64,000 nt of DNA, from contig CM018052.1 in NCBI GenBank assembly GCA_008638375.1, positions 25,885,071 through 25,949,070 of the forward strand, written 5' to 3'. The position numbers and the translations under genes are program-made. The stretch's first letter is position 1, and the number at the start of each line of letters is the position of its first letter. Below, one piece after another: positions 33,801-43,440 of this stretch. Below the pieces are notes generated by a model. That model saw only the letters and a list, made by a program, of their open reading frames with translations. It was not told where the DNA came from and ran no database searches. This DNA comes from Nyssa sinensis (taxonomy: Eukaryota; Streptophyta; Magnoliopsida; Cornales; Nyssaceae).

Positions 33801-35560
33801 CTATTTTGGGGTTTAGACAGACCAAAAAATCGGATATCAACCTAACGAGCCCAAAACCTCATCACACACCTTAAAAATGATAAAATAGACTTACAAAAAC
33901 TTACGACACTCGATTCGGATCACCAGTTTGAAACTTATGTAACGTTTCGTTCCAAAAATATGAATTTTGGAGTTTTAACAAACTAAAATGTCAGATATCG
34001 GCCTAACGGCCCCAAAACCCCATCACACACCTCAAAAATGATAAAATATACTTGTATGAACTTACGACACTCGCTTTGGATCACCAGTTTGAAACTTATG
34101 AAACTTTCCACTCTAAAAAATCTCATTTTGGGGTTTTGACGATCCAAAATGTTAGATATCAGCCTAACGAGCCCTAAACCCCATCACACACCTCAAAAAT
34201 GATAAAATAGAATTTCAAGAACTTACGGCACTCGATTCGGATCACCAATTTGAAACTTATGCAATTTTTGCTCTAGAAAGGCCTATTTTAGGTTTTTGAT
34301 AAACCAAAATTCTAGATATTAGCCTAATGGCCTCAAAACCCCATCAAACACCTCAAAAATGACAAAATAGAGTTATACGAACTTACGACACTTGGTTAGG
34401 ATCACTGATTTAAAATTTATGTAACTTTCTACTCCAAAAGACCCATTTTGGTGTTTTGACCAACCAAAATGCCGGATATCGGATTAACGGCCTTGAAACC
34501 CCATCACACACCTCAAAAATGAAAAAATAGACTTACAAGAACTTACGGCACTCGGTTCGGATCACCGGTTTAAAACTAATACAATTTTTTACTCTAAAAA
34601 GGTCTATTTTGGGGTTTTGACAAACTAAAATACCGGATATTGGCCTAACAGCCTCGAAACCCCATCACACACCTCAAAAATGACAAAATATACTTGTACG
34701 GACTTACGGCACTCGGTTAGAATCACCAGTTTAAAACTTTTGCAACTTTCCACTCCAAAAAGGCTTATTTTGAGATTTTAACATACCAAAATACCAGACA
34801 TTGGCCTAATGGCCTCAAAGCCCCACCACACAGCTCAAAAATGAGAAAATAGATTTGTATGAACTTACGGCACTCGGTTTGGATCCCCGATTTGAAACTT
34901 ATGCAACTTTTTACTCTAAAAAAATCCATTTTGGAGTTTTGACAGAACAAAATGCTGGATATTGGCTTAACGACCCCAAAACTCCATCACACACCTCACA
35001 AATGATAAAATATACTTGCAAGAATTTACGACACTCAGTTCGGATCACTAGTTTGAAACTTATGCAACTTTCGACTCTAAAAAGGCCCATTTTGAGGTTT
35101 TAACGGACCAAAACACCAGATATAAACCTAACAAGCCTAAAACCCCATCACACACCTTAAAAATGATATAATAGACTTGCACGAACTTACGACACTCGGT
35201 TCGAATCACCGATTTGAAACTTATGCAACTCTTTGCTCCAAAAAGACCAATTTTAAGATTTTGATAGACCAAAATACTAGATATGGGCCTAACGGCCTTG
35301 AAACTCTATCACACACCTCAAAAATGATAAAATAGACTTGCACGAACTTACGACATTCAGTTTGGATCACCGGTTTGAAACTTATGTAATTTTCCGCTCT
35401 AAAAAGTCTCATTTTGAGGTTTTGATGGTCCAAAATGTCGGATATCAGCCTAACGAGCCTGAAAACTCATCACACACCTCACAAATGACAAAATAGACTT
35501 GCACGAACTTACGGCACTCAATTCGGATCACTGATTTACAACTTATGCTACTTTCCATCG
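30873..35560. repeat. Satellite array, about 29 units of 160-161 bp
   Basis: The word CATCACACACCT and its variants recur at 30971, 31132, 31293, 31453, 31614 and so on to about 35468, a period of 160-161 bp. A unit reads roughly CATCACACACCTCAAAAATG, ...GAACTTACGGCACTCGGTTC, ...GGATCACCGGTTTGAAAC, ...CATTTTGGGGTTTTGA, ...GGATATCGGCCTAACG. Units differ by perhaps 10-20 percent. Diagnostic variants recur in order, showing higher-order structure (see findings). It lies inside the CACTA element, right after the Tekay-like solo LTR. Confidence 0.96.
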
Positions 35561-35984
35561 TTCTTACTATTTATGCATACAAACAAAATTTCACATTTTA
35601 TGTTAATATATATTTAATAAGTGTTTTAATATTTATCATTTGATCTTTATTTTATATTAATCAAGATTATTCCACCCCCGTCTTTCAGTTGTGCATCAGG
35701 ACCTACTTTTCTCCTTTGTTTTTTTTTCTTTTCCTGGATGTCTATAGTTACATTTTCTGAGACGATTTTTTATTTTTGTATTTATTGAGAATTTCTACTT
35801 TTACGATTGTAAGTAATTATATATATATATATATGAATGCATTTCTTTTTTAATATATTCATTTCGTAATGTTTGAAATTATTTTATATTAGGATGATTG
35901 ATACAGGTTTTAAACAGGAATAAAACACAAAAGAAGAAGAAGAAAATTCAGGTCCAAAATAGGGCCCAAAAAAAAAAAAAAAAA
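35561..35984. other. CACTA 3' region without gene
   Basis: AT-rich DNA after the satellite with a (TA)n run at 35819-35834 and a poly-A at 35969-35983. It may be the 3' UTR side of the CACTA gene. Nothing else is supported. Confidence 0.4.
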
Positions 35985-36347
35985 CTTTTAGCGACGCACA
36001 GAAGGCTTCGCTAAAAGTCCTACATATTAGTTTTAGCGACGCTTCACAGTTGTCGCTAAAAACGCACTATTAGCAATGCATAGAGTTCGTCGCTAAAGCT
36101 GTATAATCACTCCAATAACACATTTTTTGCAACGCCTTCTGTGCATCGCTAATAATATACTACTAGCGACGCCCATTGAATTATCGACATAGCATTAGCG
36201 ACGCCGCACCTGATTATTAACGACGCATATTCTTGGGCATGCTGCTAATAGTATTAGCAACGTGATTATTAACGACGCCCATGGCGACGTACACTTGTGC
36301 GTTACCAATACTATTTAGCGATGCTAATAGTACCATTTGCTGTAATG
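35985..36347. repeat. Right subterminal repeats and worn terminus of CACTA element
   Basis: TTTTAGCGACGCACAG, CTTCGCTAAAAG, TTAGCGACGCTTCAC, GTCGCTAAAA, ATTAGCGACGCC and similar words alternate in direct and inverted order, matching those at the left end. The region ends GCTGTAATG, one base off the expected TGTAGTG core. Confidence 0.82.
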
Positions 36348-37748
36348 GTGGTACAAGGAGTTGAAGATGACCTCATCCATAAAATTTTGATTGCTTTGTT
36401 TTTTTTAGTCTAGTTCTTTCTTTGAATCCAATTTTATAAAAATTTGGATTTATAAGTTTATGGCAGATCAAAATGATAAAGCAGCGAAACTATGAAATTT
36501 TACTGTCAATGGGATAGTAAAATTTTTCATTTTCATAGCTAGTGAATTTTTAATCACCATGCTTCAAATACTGGGTTTTTTTTTTTGACAAATTTTCATT
36601 ACCTTGAAATGTGCTTTGACAATCCAACTTTTGGCTCAAAAACTAAATAAAGTTGGTAATGATCAAGAATTTTCTCTATTTTTACAGAACTTTAAAAATT
36701 TTACTGCTTCACTAAAAAATAGTAAAGTTTTACTATTTTGCTAAGATAAAATTTTACTATTGTGTAGTGATCTTTTTCTTCAAAATTCTATATCTAATAT
36801 AGATCTTATTTGATAGATATCAATTTTTAAAGCTCATATATATAAACTTTGTTTAGGATGGATTTATATATTACGCGTTATTGAATTTTGACAAATTTTA
36901 TTAAAATATTAGTGCATTTCATGGCAGGCAGTCAGATTTTTTTCTTTTGAGAAAACATTAAAGGGTAGATTAGTCAAAAACAAATTAAGGACTTGTGAGG
37001 TTAATATTTTTTAAAGTAGTGATTGGCAATTTTTATCCCTTTGACCGAATGACACGTAAAAAAAATTACAAAAGTGCAAAACCGTGAGATAAATGGAAGC
37101 TTTCAAAGTGATAAAAAAAAAAAAAAAAAAGAGGAAACAAATGATGAGTATTCTAAAACTAGGTGTCTCATTTTAAAAGAGAAGAAATAGAGGGACTTCC
37201 TAACAAGAATACAATAGTTTTGTATTCAATATTTTTTAAAATATTTTGTTTTACGTTTTCTATTTTCAATTGAATTAAATAAGAATTTTAATTTTTAGTC
37301 AACACAACTTTTAATAAGTTAGATAAAAATTTGTCACGTAATATCACATGACATATATGTCAATTCACCTTAAAGCCTTAATTAAGCTTTTAAGAAAACA
37401 ATCTTTAAACTTTAATTGAAAATTTTAGAAAAACTTTTTAAAAATTTACAAAATATAATATTTCCAAACATATCACTTGATAACACGTAATTTTTACCAT
37501 TGATTTTTTAATATTTGTCCTAAATTGTCTCTTATTGACTTAAAATGAAAACAACAATAAATAAATAAAAATTAACAATAATAGAGGGACTAAATAAAAA
37601 ATTAAGAATTAATTAAAATTTGAAAGATTCAAAGTGAAGTTAATTATATTTTTTTTTTTTTGCAAATTCGGATATTAGAGAAAGGTTAGTGTGGGATTTT
37701 GGAGAAATTTGAGAGATTTACAGAGAGATTTTAGGGTTGATATAGAAG

Positions 37749-37789
<41 letters not shown>

Positions 37790-37880
37790 TTCAAATATTG
37801 AGATCTAGTTTGCTTTTTGTTAGATTACAAGTCTGGTTAGAGTTATTGCTATACTTGATTGATACAGAAGCTTATATGCA
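36348..37880. other. AT-rich DNA, no gene seen
   Basis: No coding sequence is supported. There is a (TA)n microsatellite at 37750-37787. The segment 37160-37205 (AGAGAAGAAATAGAGGGACT) resembles 43488-43530, upstream of ATG7. Confidence 0.4.
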
Positions 37881-40700
37881 GCATTATCCCGTGATGTGCA
37901 CGGGTTTTATAAAAATAAATGTATATATCATAAATAAATTTATAATTAAAAATTCATAAATTAAATTAAATTAAAAATTTTTAAATCATTTTAAAAATAT
38001 AAGTTCAATTAATCAAACACTCTAATACAATTGAAATAAATAATTTTTAAATTAAATTTTTTGAAAAGAATTTCAAAAAAAAGCACACAATTCTAATTAA
38101 TTGAAACTCTTGTACAAATTTTGTATAGGATTCTATAATTATAAAAAATTTAACTTTTTTTACTCCACTTTTATTTTTTTAAATTATATTTTATGATTTT
38201 GTAATTTTTTTGTTGTTGCATATTTGATTTTTTTAAAAGAGAGTCTAGATTGTCAGTCTTTTTTCTCTCCATATTTTCCTCTACTTCTATATTTGCTTTT
38301 TTGTTTTTTTCTTTTTTAAACAAAGGTAGCTAAATCCGTCACAATTACAACTACTTAGATATTTTACTTCAACTACAACTTGTAAAACGCATAAGATTTA
38401 AGTGGGTCAATTTAAAAATGTTTCTTATCCCAATTTTTTTGTTTTAATTTGGTTTATTTGTTAAATTAATTTTAAAACTAAAAAATAACCCCAAAACATT
38501 AGGTGGGAGGGTATTTATCTTATCACATAGGATTTTTAAATTATTTTACGTGATATTAAGGCTTAAAGAATTAGGTGGGAGGATATTTTAAAGATTGAGA
38601 GGATATTTTGATAAGTAGAGTTACCTAGTTAATTCTTTTCATCTCATTTTAAATAATAAATAACCCCAAAACCCATGTGTTTATCCCTAACAAATTCAGT
38701 TACAAACCCAACTCCCTTTCCCTCCTCCCCTTTCTCAACTAAGTACCCCATCTCATGTATTAAGGCCGGAAGCTTCCAGCAAGAATTAAGGTTAGAAGTT
38801 AGTAACAACACAAAAAAAAAAAAAAATTAAGGAGAGCACCACGTCAACAAGACATTGCAATAATATATGTAGATAGATACGACTCTTCCATATGTCACCA
38901 TTCCACTTTCCCACAAGTGTCATGGATTGTCTTTCTCATTTCCTAGCAATTGTAGGGCTTTACATGCCTCCATTACCAATAAGTCAATCCCTAAAACAGT
39001 TAACAAGTTCATTGGTACCACTAAATAATTTTCAATATTGGTTCAACTCTTCCATATCGACTCTCAAAATACTCCTAGATCAAATTTTCTTTATTAATCA
39101 TTTTAATTTCTTTCAAAATATGTTAATTACCTACCACATTAGAAGTGGAAGAATAGGTTCATTTCTAGCAAAAGATATCATGCTAAGCTTGTCTTACAAA
39201 AATAAAAACAAAATAGAGAGGAAAAAGACTTTGAAAACTATGGTTTAGAGAGAATTATTCATCCAAACTCAACTTGTGTACAACATATAGAGTTATGCTT
39301 TTGATTGTGAGGAGAACCTAACTTCTACCAAATAAACACCCTTTAAGAGAAGACCATTAAAATTGATGTTGACCCAAACCATGTGAAGAATGTTTAATTC
39401 CATCTATTGTTGGATTTGCAAAGTAACATGGTTTAAGGTGTTGTACAATTTCCATAGAATTAGATCAAACACTAACAGAAGTAAAAGTAGCAAAGCCCCC
39501 GAACCATCCGGGACATGGCTTTTCATAGGTCAGTTCCATCTTCTTGGGGGCGAACTCTCAGTTGTATGCATGATTAATATGGTCCCGTTTACTCCCTCAG
39601 ACTTGGCAGTCATTGAGCCGTAGTAGTGAGTAGTTGGGAGGTCGTGAAGGATTGCTTCACCACCAGACACCATTTTCGCAGCATCATGGCAGTGGGAAAG
39701 TATATGGGCTATAACCGCGCAATTTTTGGACTGGCCCCCAAGGACCATATTGGTGTGACGTTCGTAACATGGTCGCTCTGACTTCTGGACAAACGTACCC
39801 CTAGCTTGAGAAGCATATATGTCCGAGGCTCGGAATTAGAGGCATGCATCCAAGATTTGTGGAGGTGCCGAATTAAATGCAGTCACTACTATATCCAACC
39901 CCGCATTTAAATTCCCTGAGCCTGTTCAATATTTTGACGGCTCGTTTCCGTATGTTCTGGAGAAAATCTCGACTCCATTGCCACTTGAAAGGAGAGCAAG
40001 AAAGAAGGAACCTCTGCTTTCAAGTTTTCTTTGACTTTATCCTTAAGGAAAGGAAGGCTACAAATTAAAAATATCGAAACTACCCGATCGCAGGATTGAT
40101 ATAATATATGTAGATAGATTGTGGATATATTGGGTGGAGAAGGTTTTGAAATTGAATTTTTTATCGGATAGAGTTTGTGAGGATAGTGGGGGTACGAATA
40201 ATGGAGATATTGGGTTATTAATTTTGTGGGTAGTTAGAAAGTTATCATTTTATGTATTATTAATTAATGAAAATTAATATTTAAATTTAGAATTTGGAAG
40301 AGGAAAATGCAGCTGAGATTGAGATTTCGGAAAAATATGTATTATTAATTAATAAAAATCAACATTTAAATTTAGAATTTGGAAGAAGAAAATGCAGCGA
40401 GATTGAGATTTTGGAAAAGCCTAGAATGAAAGAAAAATAAAAGAAAATAGGGAAGAAGCAAAAAGCCTAGAATGAAGAAAAATGAAAGAAAATGGGAAAG
40501 AAGCAAATCTAAATTGGCACGTAAGATTTTTAGTTAAACTAAAATGTCACATAAAACTACATTGCTATAATATATTAGACAGATTTTGAAAAAGCTTAAA
40601 ATGAAGAAAAATAGAGAAGTAAATTCAAGCTGCCGCGTAAAATTTTAAGTTAAACCAAAGCGCCATGTAAAACTATGTTCCTATAATATATTAGATAGAT
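37881..40700 (-). mobile_element. Possible Helitron(s), non-autonomous
   Basis: On the minus strand TCTATCTAATATATTATAGG near 40680-40700 resembles plant Helitron 5' ends (TC start, followed by TTTTACATGGCGCTTTGG-type text). Similar starts occur near 40590, 40113 and 38880. At 37888-37904 CCCGTG-ATGTG-CACGGG forms a 6-bp GC hairpin, the kind found near Helitron 3' ends, but the terminal CTRR is not evident. No Rep/helicase gene is present. Evidence is by motif only; the four starts suggest nested or repeated insertions. Confidence 0.4.
39530..39847 (-). pseudogene. Unidentified gene fragment
   Basis: A minus-strand frame, open from about 39847 to the TGA at 39530, reads SDIYASQARGTFVQKSERPC, then MVLGGQSKNCAVIAHILSHC and HDLPTTHYYGSMTAKSEGVN, ending SSPPRRWN. 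The composition (C, H, W, G; GC-richer than its surroundings) looks like real protein rather than chance. I do not recognise the family. It lies inside the possible Helitron block, so a captured exon is one reading; a lone exon of a lost gene is another. Confidence 0.3.
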
Positions 40701-40901
40701 AATATGTTATCTATGTATATATATTCTTCAAAAATTGAGATATGATTTGCTCTTTGTTAGATTAAAAGTCTGGTTAGAGCTTTTGTGGCTTAGGCCAATA
40801 CCATATCATTCTGGAATGGGTGGACATTGTGACTTTAGTCATTCCTTTAATAGGTCGGAAACTCATAAATCCCTCTTTCTCTCTCTCTCCCTCAATCCAT
40901 T

Positions 40902-40905
<4 letters not shown>

Positions 40906-40956
<51 letters not shown>
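40906..40956. repeat. (CT)n microsatellite
   Basis: About 25 uninterrupted CT units, with shorter CT-rich text on both sides (40870-41000). Confidence 0.97.
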
Positions 40957-40959
<3 letters not shown>

Positions 40960-41847
40960 ACTACTCTTTCTCACACATCTCCCTCTCTTTCTTAGTTTAC
41001 CGTAATACATGCTAATAGATAGTCTACAATTAGAATTTTTGTATTTGACTTATTGTGTAATTCTTGTTTTGCAAGAATTGGGATTCATTAGAGATTCTTG
41101 CGTGTATGCGCTTGTGTTTGTGTGCGGGCGAGTGTGACAACTTCCTAAACTTTAATAAGTTTCTAAAGATTAGATTGGGAAGTTTAAAATCTAAAGATTA
41201 GATTGAGATTCTAACCAAAGTAATCAAAAATCAAAATTGCCAGTTTTGTTTCTGTATTTGTGGATTAGATTTCTCATCTTGGTTTTTTTCCTTTGTACAG
41301 GGGATAATTGTGGTTTCTTGGTGGCCTTTTCTTTTTCATGGTAGTCTTTTCCTTTATGGATTGCATTTCTGCATTTCTAAAAGTTGATCATTTTTGGGAA
41401 TTTTAGTGAAAAATATACTTTTAGAGATAAGATATTTATGTACATTGCTGATGTTGATGTCGCCGGTAAGAAAGAAGTAGATGAAAGAAAAGAAGACAAA
41501 GTATGATAAATACTTCTTTTATTACTTTTAAAGGTAGTTTGGATATTTAAGAATTTTTTCTTTTTTGACTTACATTATCAATTTTCATCCTTATTCGTAA
41601 GGGATATAAAAGGATGAAAAATTTGTAACAAAAAATTAAAACACAGAGGGATAATGTAAATTTTTATATTATAGAAGATGTATTTGTAATTATCATAAAA
41701 TACGGTAGAGGTAATTATAATTAACTCAAAAATAAATTTTAAATTAAGAAATACGCATTAGACAAATTATTCATTTTAATTTTTTAAAATTTATATTATT
41801 ATATTTAAATATATTTTTATAATTTTTAAAAATTTAATTATGAAATT
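40957..41847. other. Unassigned DNA
   Basis: No gene or repeat structure is supported. The sequence becomes strongly AT-rich after 41500. Confidence 0.35.
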
Positions 41848-43440
41848 TTTAAAAATAATTGGATAAATTACACCTACCTTCCTTTATGTTTCTGACAATT
41901 ACAAAAACTTCTTCTATAGTTCTTGAAATAACATTGTTTTCCTGTCAATCTTGTCTCCTTTAACAAAATTAGTAAAATTACTAATTACCTTTGTATTTTA
42001 ATATTATAATTTTATCAAAAAAATTCGTAACACTTTTTCTCCTCAAAAATCCATAACACTTTCTCTCCACTCTCTCCTCCTCCTCCTCCATCCTCTCTCT
42101 CTATCCAAATCCTCCTCAGCCCTAACCCCAAACAGTGCACAGCCCCCCCTCTCACTCCCTCTCTTGCATTACCGTCTCCAACACCACCTACACAGCCCCT
42201 CCATTGCCGCTTGCAGGGAGTGTGGATGGGACGCGGAGGGCTAGCAGCTTCTATGAGCTTTTGTGTGATATCATATATATATACATATATTTATATGTAC
42301 TTATATATATACACATATATATAATATGTATATTCCAGAGAAGACCCACTGAGCAGGATTATCAGTGGCCGTAACTTGCAAGACATAGAGATTTCACCCA
42401 TTTGATGCTCACTGCAACTCACCTTCTGAAAGCCCCAGGCAATCAGAACTTCTCCAACTGTACCTCGAGCTGCCAACGCAACCCATCTGAACCTCCAAAC
42501 AGAGCAGACCACTTCGGTAGTCATTCCTTCAATTTTCGTCTCCTGCCTCCATTATGGTGGCGCCTGTCCCTGTCATTACCTCTGTTTGTCACCGAATCCA
42601 GCAACAAAGCCAGAGTCCTGGTTGAGCAGCAATAAAATGATTGCCAAGAAGAATATTGCACAATTTGAGCCACCTGTGATGTAGCAAAACACATCACAAT
42701 AGTGATGTTACCAACTGCTGGCATCTAGGCTCCCTCGTTCGTCACAGTATACCCAATCCAAGTTCAGTCGCCATCCACACCAACACAACCGTGCCATCAT
42801 CGCAGATTGTCGATGGCACAAGCAATTGAGACCATCTGGCAGAAAGCCCAATGTCAGATCTGAAATTTCCAAATTCAGTTATAATAATTTGCCGCTTCAG
42901 ATCTAAAATCTCCCCGTTATCGTCTTCGTCACTTTTGGTCCTTCCTTCGCCGCCTCATCTATTTTCTCTTTTTCGTTCACTCTAAAAGCTGCAAGCTAGT
43001 CTAATATGGCTGCACTCGCAATGCGTGATTTCCTCTGCCTACTTTACCCAAATTCTGTGTCGTCTCCACACCTGCTGCTATTGCACTCTCTGCAATTTCC
43101 TCCCAATTGCTGAGGTCAGTGCTAAACTTGGTGGACAGAGAGGGGAAATGGGTGAAGAAATTTTTTTTTTTTTAATTAAAAAAATTATTATTAAAGTGAA
43201 GATAATTTTGTCGTTACTTATAAAAAATAAAATTGGTATTTGGATAAAAAAAAATTAATTCTATTATCAAATGACGTTAGATCAATTAACGGCCATTAAC
43301 GATAAAAAAAATCTGTTATAAACGTCGAAACTAAAAAAGAATAGTATTATTTCATAAACTATAAAAAAAAAAAAAAAATTATAATTATAAAAATCTCAAA
43401 AAAATAGATATAATTTAACCAAAATAATTTTTAAAAATTA
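41848..43440. mobile_element. Long-TIR element with GC-richer core (Mutator-like candidate)
   Basis: The left end (41848-41950: TTTTTAAAAATAATTGG, TAAATTACACCTACC, ATAGTTCTTGAAATAA) is mirrored by the reverse complement of the right end (43330-43440: TTTTTAAAAATTATTTTGG, TAAATTATATCTA, ATAGTTTATGAAATAA), giving degenerate inverted repeats of about 110 bp. Between them lies a distinctly GC-richer segment (42050-43130) with CCTCC and CCACC words but no open frame of note. Long TIRs around gene-like DNA suggest a Pack-MULE, but no target duplication or parent gene could be identified. Confidence 0.48.

Larger units (their letters stand above)
21341..36347 (+). mobile_element. CACTA (En/Spm) transposon, about 15 kb, with nested insertions
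   Basis: Left terminus is CACTACAAAAAAAAC. Both ends carry subterminal repeats of the form TTAGCGACGC/GCGTCGCTAA (21360-21720 and 35985-36330). Inside are a transposase-associated domain (23858), an En/Spm transposase-24 gene remnant (25786-27253), two later solo LTRs and a 160-bp satellite. The right terminus is worn: GCTGTAATG at 36339-36347 against an expected TGTAGTG, and no matching 3-bp target duplication is seen. Without the two solo LTRs the element would be about 10.2 kb. The main transposase (TNP2-type) is missing, so it is non-autonomous. Confidence 0.78.

Noticed and set aside
31591..35433. Minus-strand open frames of 60-90 codons in the satellite, with similar peptides (KIDLFGAENCISFKPVI type)
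   Set aside because: They are the satellite unit read in one frame. The unit of 160-161 bp is not a multiple of three, so frames break from unit to unit, and no family motif is present.
30873..35560. CRISPR-like look of regularly spaced repeats
   Set aside because: Units are contiguous and 160 bp long with no unique spacers, in a plant nuclear transposon.
36339..36350. Exact right border and 3-bp target duplication of the CACTA element
   Set aside because: GCTGTAATG is only an approximate terminus, and GTG after it does not match TTA before the left end, so the border was reported as worn and the duplication not claimed.
38892..39248. 118-codon open frame on the plus strand
   Set aside because: Low-complexity hydrophobic composition in AT-rich DNA, without a motif; it overlaps the Helitron-like block.
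40735..41010. Open frames rich in Ser-Leu or Arg-Glu
   Set aside because: They are translations of the CT microsatellite.
42135..42724. Several overlapping open frames on both strands in the GC-richer island
   Set aside because: Short, overlapping in many frames, without recognisable domains; expected by chance in GC-rich DNA.
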